Assembly (NCBI RefSeq): GCF_000495795.1
Contig: NZ_AWGD01000009.1
Location: 1-64,000 of the forward strand
Source of the DNA: Asticcacaulis sp. AC460
GTDB taxonomy: Bacteria > Pseudomonadota > Alphaproteobacteria > Caulobacterales > Caulobacteraceae
Reading direction: 5' to 3'
Length of the DNA: 64,000 nucleotides
This document shows positions 36,167 through 45,208 of the stretch, in pieces. The notes beneath the pieces are model-generated. The model was given only the letters and a program-made list of their open reading frames with translations, was not told the DNA's origin and searched no databases. A program made the translations under genes and the position numbers. The first letter of the stretch is position 1; the number at the start of each line of letters is the position of its first letter.

Positions 36167-36967
36167 ATGCGTAGAAGCGCGTCATTTTCGGTGACGAAGG
36201 CGTTGTCGGCAGCCTTTTCGGGCCTGCCGGGGGCGTGGGGTGGCGCGGGTCTGGCCCTGGTGCTGCTGTGGGCTGTTGCTGCCGGCGGTCCCCTGGTCGT
36301 GTTCCAGCACCACTCGATCTGGCTTTGTCTGGCTCTCGTGGTCGCAGTCGTCGTTTGCAAGGTCATGAGTCTGGGCGCCCTATATCGCACCGCTTTGTTC
36401 GGCCAGACAGCCGGCAAGGAAGGACGCGGGCCGGGCGGTCTTCAGTTCGCGCTGCCCGAAGTGCGCCTCATCCTGGCCAGCCTGCTGGCGGCTTTGTTCG
36501 TCGCCTTTATCGTGGGGGCTGGTTTCATTGTCTTCGTGGTGGCCGCCAAGATGAATGACGTCGACCCGGTCCATGGTGGCACCTGGACCCTGGTCAGCGC
36601 GGTCATTGCCCACCTGTTCCTGCTGTTTATCCTGGTCAAATTCTCCCTGCTGCACGCCGCCAATATCGCCCAGCGCAAGCTGGTGACTCTCAATGCCCTG
36701 GGCCTGACGTCGGGGCAGGCCGGCAAGCTGTTTGCCGGCATGGTGGTCCTGGTCCTGCCCTTCGCTCTGCTGGTTGCGGGCGTGGTCCATCACCTCGGTC
36801 CGGAGATCCGCCTGGCCCATGCCTTGCCGTATCCGTGGCTGACCCAGGGCATGAACCTGGTATTGCATGGCGGGCTATTGCTTTTGCTTATTGGCTTGCT
36901 CCTTCCTCTGCTGGTGGGATTTTTTGCGTCTGCCTATAGGCAAATCGAAACCATACGGGCAGAATAG
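36167..36967 (+). CDS. Polytopic membrane protein, member 1 of a four-gene paralogous array
   Basis: A 266-residue protein with about six membrane segments and no recognised family. It shares the layout of its three neighbours: a short AAFSGL-type N-terminus, a first long hydrophobic pair, an ALYRTALFG segment, a basic segment LQFALPEVRLI where the others have YIRFGGDELRM, and a C-terminal SAYRQIE ending where they have AAYR. It is the most diverged member. A ribosome site (AAGGGCGG) lies about 7 bases before the ATG. Function unknown. Confidence 0.75.
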   Translation: MRRSASFSVTKALSAAFSGLPGAWGGAGLALVLLWAVAAGGPLVVFQHHSIWLCLALVVAVVVCKVMSLGALYRTALFGQTAGKEGRGPGGLQFALPEVRLILASLLAALFVAFIVGAGFIVFVVAAKMNDVDPVHGGTWTLVSAVIAHLFLLFILVKFSLLHAANIAQRKLVTLNALGLTSGQAGKLFAGMVVLVLPFALLVAGVVHHLGPEIRLAHALPYPWLTQGMNLVLHGGLLLLLIGLLLPLLVGFFASAYRQIETIRAE

Positions 36968-37012
36968 GCACAGACAGGCCACAATTCGGGGCCGGATTTC
37001 GGGGGCGTCGGC

Positions 37013-37936
37013 ATGAACAAACTCAATATCGATTTCGCATTCGAAGGTTTTCGTATTGTTCGCGAGAAGCCGCTCCTCATTGTTTTCTGGGGAATTGTCC
37101 TGCTGGTGGGTAATGCCCTGGGGCTGGGATTGTTCTTCTATCTTGCCTGGCCTGGCATCCAGAGCCTGATCACCAGCGGCTTCCCGTCCACTGAAGATCC
37201 GATGGCGATCCTGAATCTGATGGGGCAGTTTGTCGGGCCGTACTTCCTGCTGCTGCTGATCATGATGATCGTGCAGGCGGTCATGGCCTGCGCCGTCTAT
37301 CGTCGGGTCCTGGGGCGACCAGAGAGCAGTTTCGGCTATATCCGCTTCGGTGGCGACGAATTGCGCATGATCGCAGTCATGTTCGTTCTGGGCCTGCTTC
37401 TGGGGTTGATCAATTTCGGTATCAGCCTTGTCGGAGGTGTGCTCAGCGTTGTCGCTTCCTCGATTATCGGTACGGAAGGGGCTCGCCTCATCTTCGACCT
37501 CCTGACCATGGTGATATACCTGTACTTCGTGATTCGTCTTTCGCTCGCCTACGTGCAGTGTTTCGACGAAAAATCCTTCAATCTGTTTGGTTCCTGGAAC
37601 CTCACCAAGGACGTTTTCGGCACACTCCTGGGCGGTTACGTCCTGATGGTGCTCCTCGGACTGGTGGTGGGCCTGCTCTGCCTGGTGGTTTTCTGGGTCG
37701 TTGCCGTGATCGGTCTGGGCGGGAATCTTGACCTTATCAGCCAGTTGGGCAAGCAGCCCAGCGCTGCCGAAATCACCCGAATCCTGACCATTCTGGCGCC
37801 TTGGCTGGGGGCCTATGTCGTCTTCCTGAGCCTGATCGTCAGCCCGCTGGTAACCGCCATTTTCACCGGCGCGCCGGCCGCCGCCTACAGGCAAGTGGTC
37901 GGGGCGTCGCGCCGCCGTGCGGACAACGTTTTCTAG
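37013..37936 (+). CDS. Polytopic membrane protein, member 2 of the array
   Basis: A 307-residue protein with about six to seven membrane helices. N-terminal IDFAFEGFRIVREKP (residues about 5-19), YIRFGGDELRMIAVMF, SLAYVQCFDEKSFNLFGSWNLTK and the C-terminal GAPAAAYRQVVG are shared with 37955-38884 and 38931-39770. These blocks define the family, which I cannot name; the FGSW-x-LTK segment recalls membrane domains of glycerophosphodiester phosphodiesterase-type proteins, without any catalytic motif. Likely co-transcribed with its neighbours (45- and 18-base gaps). Confidence 0.8.
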   Translation: MNKLNIDFAFEGFRIVREKPLLIVFWGIVLLVGNALGLGLFFYLAWPGIQSLITSGFPSTEDPMAILNLMGQFVGPYFLLLLIMMIVQAVMACAVYRRVLGRPESSFGYIRFGGDELRMIAVMFVLGLLLGLINFGISLVGGVLSVVASSIIGTEGARLIFDLLTMVIYLYFVIRLSLAYVQCFDEKSFNLFGSWNLTKDVFGTLLGGYVLMVLLGLVVGLLCLVVFWVVAVIGLGGNLDLISQLGKQPSAAEITRILTILAPWLGAYVVFLSLIVSPLVTAIFTGAPAAAYRQVVGASRRRADNVF

Positions 37937-37954
37937 ACATCACGGGGGAAGATC

Positions 37955-38884
37955 ATGAGGCTCGATATCGAGTTCGCGTTCGAAGGCTTTCGTATTATCC
38001 GCAAACAGCCGTTGGCCGTCGCGGCCTGGGGCCTGGTGTTCCTCGTCGCCAATATTGTCGGGTTTGGCGCCTTGATCTTCTTTGCCCTGCCGACGTTTGT
38101 GCAACTGTTCAGCATGTCAGCCGCACCGGATCCCGCGGTCATGAGCGGCCTTATGCTCAGTCTGATCCCGCCTTACCTGATCATGTTCGTCGTCATTGGC
38201 GTGTCGGGGGCGGTTGTGTCGTGCGCCGTCTTCCGGGCCGCACTGACGGACGAAAAGCCGGGGTTTGGCTATCTTCGCTTTGGCGGCGACGAACTGCGCA
38301 TGATCCTGATCCACATTATTTATGTGCTCCTGTTCCTTGGCGTGTATGCGGCTCTGGCCATCGTCGGGGTAGCCTTGGGCGCCGGTTTTTCCCTGATCGA
38401 TGAAGACCTGATGCCTTTGGGCGTGCTTATCGCCATTGTCGCCATCATCGCCGGAATTGGCCTGATGATCTGGCTCATGATCCGCCTGTCGCTGTTTTCG
38501 GTACAAAGTTTCGATGAAAAGCGGATCAACCTGTTCGGGTCGTGGAAGCTGACCAAGGGGAACTTCTGGTCCCTGTTCGGCGGGTACCTGCTGGCCTGGC
38601 TGCTGGCGGTCGTGGTTGAAACCGTGGTGATGACCGTGGTCTGGTTCTTCCTGATCATGCTGATGTTCGCCAATATGGGCGCCTGGCAGCAGATGGCCAA
38701 TTCGTCGACGCCGCCCGATGTCGCCAGCATTCTGTGGGCCGTGGGGCCGATGATGGCCGGCTATATCGCTATTTTCAGTCTCGTTGCCTGGCCGATGATG
38801 ATCGCTATCATGGTCGGGGCGCCGGCGGCTGCCTACCGGACCCTGAGCGGCCGGCATCCCAGGGCGGTCGAAAAGATCTTCTGA
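37955..38884 (+). CDS. Polytopic membrane protein, member 3 of the array
   Basis: A 309-residue multi-pass protein closely similar to member 2: IEFAFEGFRIIRKQP at the N-terminus, YLRFGGDELRMILIH, SLFSVQSFDEKRINLFGSWKLTK and GAPAAAYRTLSGRHP at the C-terminus. It begins 18 bases after the previous gene with GGGGGAAG as ribosome site, so it is in the same operon. Function unknown. Confidence 0.8.
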   Translation: MRLDIEFAFEGFRIIRKQPLAVAAWGLVFLVANIVGFGALIFFALPTFVQLFSMSAAPDPAVMSGLMLSLIPPYLIMFVVIGVSGAVVSCAVFRAALTDEKPGFGYLRFGGDELRMILIHIIYVLLFLGVYAALAIVGVALGAGFSLIDEDLMPLGVLIAIVAIIAGIGLMIWLMIRLSLFSVQSFDEKRINLFGSWKLTKGNFWSLFGGYLLAWLLAVVVETVVMTVVWFFLIMLMFANMGAWQQMANSSTPPDVASILWAVGPMMAGYIAIFSLVAWPMMIAIMVGAPAAAYRTLSGRHPRAVEKIF

Positions 38885-38930
38885 AACGCCGCCTTGCACC
38901 CTGGCGTCCGGGCGGCTATGCCCTTAGCCC

Positions 38931-39770
38931 ATGGCCCTGTCGCTCGATTTCGCTTTTGAAGGCTTTCGCACCATCCGGGAACGTCCCCGGCTGATCCTTC
39001 TGTGGGGCGCCGTGGCGCTGACCGGGCATGCTGTGGCCGTGGCCTCACTGATCCACCGTGCCGGCCCATCCATCATGCAGATGCAGGCCCTGCAGGGCTC
39101 CGCGCCGGCCGACGCCCAGCGCCTCGAAGGGGTTGCCGCCGGCTTGCCGGGTGTTGCGCTGTTCTTTACTGTCTACCTGATCACCGGCGCCATCCTGGCG
39201 ACGGCAGCGGCGCGGGCGGCGTTGAACCCACAGGATGACCGGTGGGGCTACCTGCGCTTCGGCCTGGATGAGATCAGGATGTTCGCCGTCCACGCCTTGA
39301 TGGTTCTGATGGCTCTGTTCATGCTGATGTTCGGGGGAACCCTAGGCTATATCGGCGGAGAAACCGGTATCGCTACCGGGATGTTCGCCGCCGGCGGCGT
39401 TATTCTGTCGCTGTCTATCCGTCTGTCGCTGAACGGTCCGCAAAGCCTCGACCGCAAGGTCCTGGACCTGTTCGGCAGTTTTACCCTGACCCGTCCCGAG
39501 GTCTGGCGGCTGATCCTCGGCTATGTCATCGCCTTCCTGCTGGCGTTTGCCGTCTTCTTTCTCTGCTTCCAGGCCATTCGGTCGCTGGTGCTGGTCACCT
39601 TCGGCAACGTCCCTTCTCCGGACTACAGCAGCCTGCGCGCCTATCTGACACCGCCCTATATGGTCGTTGAAACGCTGTTGGGGGGTGTCGTCGTGCCGCT
39701 GGTGTCCGCGATCGTCTATGGCGCGCCGGCGGCCGCCTATCGCGCGCTCAAGCCGTCACGCTCCGCCTGA
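38931..39770 (+). CDS. Polytopic membrane protein, member 4 of the array
   Basis: A 279-residue multi-pass protein: LDFAFEGFRTIRERP, YLRFGLDEIRMFAVHA, SLNGPQSLDRKVLDLFGSFTLTR and GAPAAAYRALKPS correspond block by block to members 2 and 3. It is shorter than these in the central loops. Its 3' end overlaps the convergent carbonic anhydrase gene by 15 bases. Function unknown. Confidence 0.8.
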   Translation: MALSLDFAFEGFRTIRERPRLILLWGAVALTGHAVAVASLIHRAGPSIMQMQALQGSAPADAQRLEGVAAGLPGVALFFTVYLITGAILATAAARAALNPQDDRWGYLRFGLDEIRMFAVHALMVLMALFMLMFGGTLGYIGGETGIATGMFAAGGVILSLSIRLSLNGPQSLDRKVLDLFGSFTLTRPEVWRLILGYVIAFLLAFAVFFLCFQAIRSLVLVTFGNVPSPDYSSLRAYLTPPYMVVETLLGGVVVPLVSAIVYGAPAAAYRALKPSRSA

Positions 39771-40565
39771 CACGTGCAGGAAGTCGCGGTCGTGGCGGGC
39801 CTGCAAAGGCCGCGAATTTGGCCCGACAATGCGGCTGAAAGCATCGGCCTGCTCAGCACTGACACTGAGCGGTGATGAGAAGACCATCCAAGTGACACCC
39901 TCAGTACAGGGCGGCGTGGTCAGCGACCCGGCATAGACGTAAAAGTCCTCCGTGCCGGGCATCAGGTCCTGGGCATTGATCAGGATATCGTTCAGCGGCA
40001 GGGCCTGGCCGGGATCGGTCGGCAGGTAGGTCCATAGCGAGGCCAGCATCGGGTCGGCATTGCCGATATCCGACATGACCCCGACAACCAGCAGGTCGCC
40101 ATGCTCATTCTGATGGACAAAATGGGTTTCCAGCGCCGTGCGCTGGCCGTTGATGGCGTGCTCGCTGGGTGAATGGAAGTGGAACTGCTTCAGGGTATAG
40201 ACCGTGCCGTCGATGATGACGCCCCCGCCGTCCTGAGGCGTGACGATGACGGTATGACCGTTATTCTGGATGGTGGCGGTCGACGACCGGTAGGCGAACT
40301 GAATCTTCGAAGCCTTCTGCGGCGTCTTGCCGGCGATATCGATCGGCGACTGCCGCTGCCCGCTGCCGCAGACGGCATTGTCCCCGCCCATGCCTGCCCA
40401 GTGTTCGGGGCCTTCCTTGCCTTCGTAGGTCCAGTGGGCGACAGCCTCGGTCTTGGCGCCGTGGGCGTCGCCATGGGGCGCAGCATGTGGATCATCATGC
40501 GCCTCTTTCTTGGCGCAGGCCGACAACAGGACAAGGGCGGAGCAGGCGAGGGCGGTGAGTCTCAT
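39756..40565 (-). CDS. Alpha-type carbonic anhydrase, lipoprotein
   Basis: A 269-residue envelope-anchored carbonic anhydrase. The lipobox is LSAC at residue 17, followed by a His-rich linker (HDDPHAAPHGDAHG). The alpha-class core shows QSPIDI (about 70-75), the zinc ligands in QFHFHSPSEH (two histidines) and ETHFVHQN (third), and the SLTTPPCTEGVTW substrate pocket. It hydrates CO2 in the periplasm. The His-rich linker may hold extra zinc, as an inference. Confidence 0.93.
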   Translation of the reverse strand: MRLTALACSALVLLSACAKKEAHDDPHAAPHGDAHGAKTEAVAHWTYEGKEGPEHWAGMGGDNAVCGSGQRQSPIDIAGKTPQKASKIQFAYRSSTATIQNNGHTVIVTPQDGGGVIIDGTVYTLKQFHFHSPSEHAINGQRTALETHFVHQNEHGDLLVVGVMSDIGNADPMLASLWTYLPTDPGQALPLNDILINAQDLMPGTEDFYVYAGSLTTPPCTEGVTWMVFSSPLSVSAEQADAFSRIVGPNSRPLQARHDRDFLHVSGGA

Positions 40566-40608
40566 GACTCCACCCTGCCAAAAGATGGTTAACAGAGATT
40601 AAGCGGAG

Positions 40609-43518
40609 CTACTGAGCTGGCTCCAAATGGCGCTTTTTGTGCTTGGCCAGCATGCCCTTGAGGTACTTGCCGGTCCATGACTTCGGATTTTCGGCAACCT
40701 GTTCCGGCGTGCCGGTGGCCACGATCTCGCCGCCGCCGTCGCCGCCTTCCGGACCGAAATCGAGCAGCCAGTCGGCCGTCTTGATGACGTCGAGATTGTG
40801 CTCGATGACCACAGTGGTATTGCCGTGATCGGTCAGTTCATGCAGCACTTCCAGCAGCTTGCGTGTATCCTCGAAGTGCAGGCCGGTCGTCGGCTCGTCC
40901 AGGATATACAGGGTCTTGCCGGTGGCGCGCTTGGACAGTTCCTTCGACAGCTTGACCCGCTGGGCCTCGCCGCCCGACAGGGTCGTCGCCTGCTGGCCGA
41001 TCTTGATATAGCTCAGGCCCACACGTTTAAGCGTCTCCAGCTTGTCGCGGATCGACGGTACCGCCTTGAAAGCGTCGGCGCCTTCCTCGACTGTCATGTC
41101 CAGCACGTCGGCGATGGAATAGCCCTTGAACACGATATCCAGGGTCTCGCGGTTGTAGCGCTTACCCTTGCAGACGTCGCAGGTGACATAGACGTCGGGC
41201 AGGAAGTGCATCTCGATCTTGATCAGCCCGTCACCCTGGCAGGCTTCGCAGCGGCCGCCCTTGACGTTGAAGCTGAAACGGCCGGGGCCATAGCCGCGCG
41301 CCTTGGATTCGGGCAGGCCGGCATACCAATCGCGGATAGGTCCAAACGCGCCGGTATAGGTGGCGGGGTTGGACCGCGGCGTGCGGCCGATCGGCGACTG
41401 GTCGATCTCGACGATCTTGTCGAAATGCTCCAGCCCTTCGATCTTGTCGTGGGCCGCCGGATGGGCCGAGGCATTGTTCAGCCGCCGCGCTGCCGCCTTG
41501 TACAGGGTTTCCAAGGTGAAGGTCGACTTGCCGCCGCCGGACACGCCGGTGATGCAGGTCATGACCCCGACGGGGATCTCGCCGGTAACATTTTTCAGGT
41601 TGTTGCCCCGGGCGCCGATGACCTTCAGCATCTTCTTCTTGTTGATCGGCCGGCGTTCCTGGTCCGTGTCCTTGGAATAGAACAGGGGGATCTCGCGCTT
41701 GCCCGTCAAGTATTGACCGGTGATCGATTTGGCGCTGTTGCGGATGGCTTCCGGCGGCCCTTGGGCGATGATCTCGCCGCCATGGATGCCGGCGGCGGGT
41801 CCCATATCGATGACATAGTCGGCCTGAAGGATGGCGTCTTCGTCGTGCTCGACCACCAGTACACTGTTGCCCAGGTCGCGCAGCCCCTTCAGGCTGACCA
41901 GCAGACGGTCGTTGTCGCGCTGATGCAGGCCGATCGACGGCTCGTCCAGCACGTAAAGCACGCCGGTCAGTCCGGAACCGATCTGCGACGCCAGGCGGAT
42001 GCGCTGGGACTCGCCGCCGGACAATGTGCCGGAATTGCGCGACATGTTGAGGTAATCCAGACCCACATCGTTAAGAAACCTCAGCCTGTCCTTGATTTCT
42101 TTGAGAATTCTGCGGGCGATGTCGAGCTGCTTTTCGCTCAGCTTGTCTTCGACGTCCGTAAACCACTCATGCGCCTTGCGGATCGACAGGCGGGAAATTT
42201 CAGAGATATTCTTCGCGTCAATCTTGACGGCCAGGGCCTCGGGCTTGAGGCGGGCGCCGTTGCAGGCGTCGCACGGCGTTTCCGACTGGTAGCGCGCCAA
42301 GTCTTCGCGCACCCACGAACTGTCGGTCTCGCGCCAGCGTCGGTCCATGTTCGGGATGACGCCTTCAAACGGTTTGGTGACGTCGTAACGGCGGGTTCCG
42401 TCCTGATAGGTGAACTTGATCTTCTCCGTGCCCGAACCCATCAGGATGATCTCCTGCACCTTTTCCGGCAGGTCCTTCCACTTTTTATCCACGGAAAATC
42501 CATAATGGACTCCCAGGCTCTCCAGGGTCTGGGCGTAGAGCGGCGAGGGGCCCTTCGACCACGGGGCGATGGCGCCGTCCTTCAGGGTCGCTTTCGGGTC
42601 GGCGACGATCAGGTCGCGGTCGAACTTCAGCTTGACCCCCAGTCCGTCGCAGGTCGGACAGGCGCCGAACGGATTGTTGAAGGAAAACAGCCGCGGCTCG
42701 ACCTCTTCGATGGTGAAGCCGGACACCGGACAGGCGAACTTTTCGGAAAAGATGATGCGCTTCGGCTCGGTCTCGCCCTCGGCGATATCGGCGAACTCTG
42801 CGACGGCGAGGCCGTCGGCCAGACGCAGCGCTGTCTCCAACGAGTCGGCAAGGCGCGCCATCAAACCGCCTTTAACAACAATACGATCGACGACAACGTC
42901 AATGTCATGCTTGAAGGTTTTTTCGAGCTTCGGTGCGTCCTCGATAGCGTAATATTGGCCGTCGATCTTCAGGCGCTGGAAGCCCTGCTTCTGCAGATCG
43001 GCAATCTCTTTCTTGTATTCACCCTTACGGCCGCGGACATAGGGCGCGAGCAGCAGCAGGCGGGTGCCTTCGGGCAGGGCGATGATCTTGTCGACCATCT
43101 GCGAGATGGTCTGGCTTTCGATCGGCAATCCGGTGGCCGGGGAATAGGGAATGCCGACGCGCGCCCACAGCAGGCGCATATAGTCGTGGATCTCGGTCAC
43201 CGTACCGACGGTCGAGCGCGGGTTTTTCGACGTCGTCTTCTGTTCGATGGAGATGGCCGGGGACAGGCCTTCGATCAGATCGACATCGGGCTTGGACATC
43301 AACTCCAGGAACTGCCGGGCATAGGCCGACAGGGACTCGACATAGCGGCGTTGTCCCTCGGCATAGATGGTGTCGAAGGCCAACGACGACTTTCCCGAGC
43401 CCGACAGGCCGGTCAGGACCACCAGCTGGCCGCGCGGAATGTCAACATCGACCCCTTTGAGATTGTGCTCCCGGGCCCCGCGAACCTTGATGAAACCCTG
43501 GTCGAAGTGGTGCGCCAT
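40609..43518 (-). CDS. uvrA: Excinuclease ABC subunit A
   Basis: A 969-residue UvrA, the damage-recognition ATPase of nucleotide excision repair. It has two ABC modules: Walker [14 protein letters not shown] (about 39-51) and [13 protein letters not shown] (about 655-667), with [12 protein letters not shown] and [12 protein letters not shown] signatures. Zinc-binding segments [22 protein letters not shown] and [20 protein letters not shown] are in place. It is a full-length gene with a possible LexA site about 75 bases upstream. No other uvr genes are in the window. Confidence 0.97.
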   Translation of the reverse strand: MAHHFDQGFIKVRGAREHNLKGVDVDIPRGQLVVLTGLSGSGKSSLAFDTIYAEGQRRYVESLSAYARQFLELMSKPDVDLIEGLSPAISIEQKTTSKNPRSTVGTVTEIHDYMRLLWARVGIPYSPATGLPIESQTISQMVDKIIALPEGTRLLLLAPYVRGRKGEYKKEIADLQKQGFQRLKIDGQYYAIEDAPKLEKTFKHDIDVVVDRIVVKGGLMARLADSLETALRLADGLAVAEFADIAEGETEPKRIIFSEKFACPVSGFTIEEVEPRLFSFNNPFGACPTCDGLGVKLKFDRDLIVADPKATLKDGAIAPWSKGPSPLYAQTLESLGVHYGFSVDKKWKDLPEKVQEIILMGSGTEKIKFTYQDGTRRYDVTKPFEGVIPNMDRRWRETDSSWVREDLARYQSETPCDACNGARLKPEALAVKIDAKNISEISRLSIRKAHEWFTDVEDKLSEKQLDIARRILKEIKDRLRFLNDVGLDYLNMSRNSGTLSGGESQRIRLASQIGSGLTGVLYVLDEPSIGLHQRDNDRLLVSLKGLRDLGNSVLVVEHDEDAILQADYVIDMGPAAGIHGGEIIAQGPPEAIRNSAKSITGQYLTGKREIPLFYSKDTDQERRPINKKKMLKVIGARGNNLKNVTGEIPVGVMTCITGVSGGGKSTFTLETLYKAAARRLNNASAHPAAHDKIEGLEHFDKIVEIDQSPIGRTPRSNPATYTGAFGPIRDWYAGLPESKARGYGPGRFSFNVKGGRCEACQGDGLIKIEMHFLPDVYVTCDVCKGKRYNRETLDIVFKGYSIADVLDMTVEEGADAFKAVPSIRDKLETLKRVGLSYIKIGQQATTLSGGEAQRVKLSKELSKRATGKTLYILDEPTTGLHFEDTRKLLEVLHELTDHGNTTVVIEHNLDVIKTADWLLDFGPEGGDGGGEIVATGTPEQVAENPKSWTGKYLKGMLAKHKKRHLEPAQ

Positions 43519-43590
43519 AAGCTGCTATCCCGAAAATTTTACAAGTTCGACTATATAGGAGCCTAACCGCGATTTGCCAGTCAAAATCAA

Positions 43591-43605
43591 GAACATTGTG
43601 GCAAC
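43591..43605 (-). promoter_or_regulatory. Possible LexA (SOS) box upstream of uvrA
   Basis: On the minus strand GTTG-CCACAAT-GTTC matches the alphaproteobacterial SOS consensus GTTC-N7-GTTC in 7 of 8 positions. It lies about 75 bases before the uvrA start. uvrA is LexA-controlled in related bacteria, but the match is imperfect. Confidence 0.4.
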
Positions 43606-43772
43606 ATTGCTCAGATTACACTGCGGCGCACACCTGCGCACGCCGTCATGACAGGATTTGGCAGCAGGTCGCAAAGCCGCTCTACCTTTGAATTCACGAC
43701 ACCAGGTGACAAATCGAACAAAGTAAGGCCAATATTCCTCCTCAGGGTCGCGGGACGAGGGCCAGACCATAT

Positions 43773-44993
43773 ATGCGCGTCACCATAGAGCAGATCAGGG
43801 ACGAGATCAGCGACCGGCTGGAGATGGTCGGTGTATGGATTACATCGCGCACGAAACGCCGGGCGCGCTGGATCGGGTCCACCGTCATCGTTGTTGGGCT
43901 TCACGCTGCGCTGTTTTGGGTGCTGGTGGTCAGCAAGACGGAAAACATGCACCTGAAAGAGTATCGCGAGGTTATCTATCCCCTGGAAGTCTACGAGATG
44001 GAGAAGCCGGAAGAGATTCCCGAGGTGGAGCCTGTTCCGAAGCCGGAACCGCAGGATGTCGCCGAACGGGACGTTGAGGTGACGCCGCCGGAGGTCCCGC
44101 CGGAACCCCAGCCCCAGCCCCAGCCGAGCCCGGTCGAATCGCCTCGGCGCAGCTTGACCGTGAAGCCTTTCGACATGCCGGATCTGTCGCCCAAGACGCA
44201 GCCGTCGGCGCGCAACGAGACGCGCAGCGAGGTGAGCACCGATGACAGCCAGACCCCGGAAGTGCCGTTGGTCCGAACCCCGGGGGTCAAAAAGCGCAAC
44301 GACGACGAACGGATTACGGCCCGGCCCGTGGAAAATGCACGCGCCGGTGCGAACCGCGACGTATCGAATGACAACCAGGCTGTGGCATCAGTCCGGACCC
44401 CGGGAGCTAAGAAGCGCAAGGACGACGAACAGATTGCCGCGCGGCCAGGGGAAAGTGCACGGGCCAGTTCGAACCGCGACGTCTCGAACATGAACCTGCA
44501 CGTGCCGGATCAGGTCACGGCCGACGCCCCGACATCAGGTCTCACGGCGGCACGCAAACCCGCCGGGAGCGCCGGAGGCGGCGGTGGCGGGGGCGGAATG
44601 TCCGGCGCAGGATTGCCGCCGGGTGCATTGCAGGGCCTGAGCGGCGGCCGTTCGGGCGTCAGCCAGGCGATCCAGAACCACAACAGCTGCGTCGAACTCC
44701 AGCAAACTGGAAAACCGATTCCGGAAAGCTGCAACATGCCGGCCCTGGCGTCCCAGGGGCGCATGGGGCCCAAGCCTGACCGGGATTTCCAGAACACGGC
44801 GAACCAGCGCGACGCCAACCTGCGGTACAAGACGACGCCGGGCAGTACGGATTACTGGAAGCGGGTGAACGCGTCGCCGTCGCCGGGCAGCGGCGGACGA
44901 GATGATGATCTTCCCAAGAAGGGCGTCTATTCCAGCGACAAGGACGCCCGGGTGATGAACGGGGACAATATCGACCCTAAGAACGGAAATTGA
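43773..44993 (+). CDS. TonB-like proline-rich inner-membrane protein of unknown function
   Basis: A 406-residue protein with a cytoplasmic N-terminus (residues 1-33), one membrane helix (about 34-54), a Pro/Glu/Gln-rich periplasmic stretch (about 72-125), a 40-residue tandem repeat (two units, from residues 167 and 207, each opening VRTPGxKKRxDDE and closing ASNRDVSN-like), a Gly-rich run (about 268-276) and a polar C-terminal region with NHNSCVELQQTGKPIPESCN (two cysteines). The topology recalls TonB-type energy transducers, but no TonB C-terminal domain is seen. Divergent from uvrA. Function unknown. Confidence 0.7.
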   Translation: MRVTIEQIRDEISDRLEMVGVWITSRTKRRARWIGSTVIVVGLHAALFWVLVVSKTENMHLKEYREVIYPLEVYEMEKPEEIPEVEPVPKPEPQDVAERDVEVTPPEVPPEPQPQPQPSPVESPRRSLTVKPFDMPDLSPKTQPSARNETRSEVSTDDSQTPEVPLVRTPGVKKRNDDERITARPVENARAGANRDVSNDNQAVASVRTPGAKKRKDDEQIAARPGESARASSNRDVSNMNLHVPDQVTADAPTSGLTAARKPAGSAGGGGGGGGMSGAGLPPGALQGLSGGRSGVSQAIQNHNSCVELQQTGKPIPESCNMPALASQGRMGPKPDRDFQNTANQRDANLRYKTTPGSTDYWKRVNASPSPGSGGRDDDLPKKGVYSSDKDARVMNGDNIDPKNGN

Positions 44994-45017
44994 TGGCGTG
45001 TTTGAAAGTTTGAAGTG

Positions 45018-45205
45018 GGAACACGGAAAACACGGAAGCGCCGCCTGCGGCGTCGGGCACGGAAAGACACGGAAATTCGTGCTGATCCGCGCGAAGCGCC
45101 TTCTTTCTGATCACAATAGAATGGCGCTTCGCGCGGGATTTTCAGTTACTCGAATTCAGTGTTTTCCGTGTGCCGCGTAGCGGCCTTCAGTGTTTTCCGT
45201 GTTCC
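45018..45205. repeat. Palindromic intergenic element, copy 2
   Basis: A 188-bp element with 20-bp terminal inverted repeats (one mismatch) like those at 24362-24551, plus the nested GGCACGGAAAGACACGGAAA and TTCAGTGTTTTCCGTGTG copies and inner GCGCGAAGCGCC/GGCGCTTCGCGC pairing. It fills nearly all of the 215-base gap between the TonB-like gene and the convergent TadG-like gene. No coding capacity. Confidence 0.8.
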
Positions 45206-45208
45206 CTC

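Noticed and set aside
40798-43566. 922-codon plus-strand frame opposite uvrA
   Set aside because: Shadow of uvrA: UvrA has all Walker, signature and zinc motifs, whereas the opposite translation has no recognisable domain.
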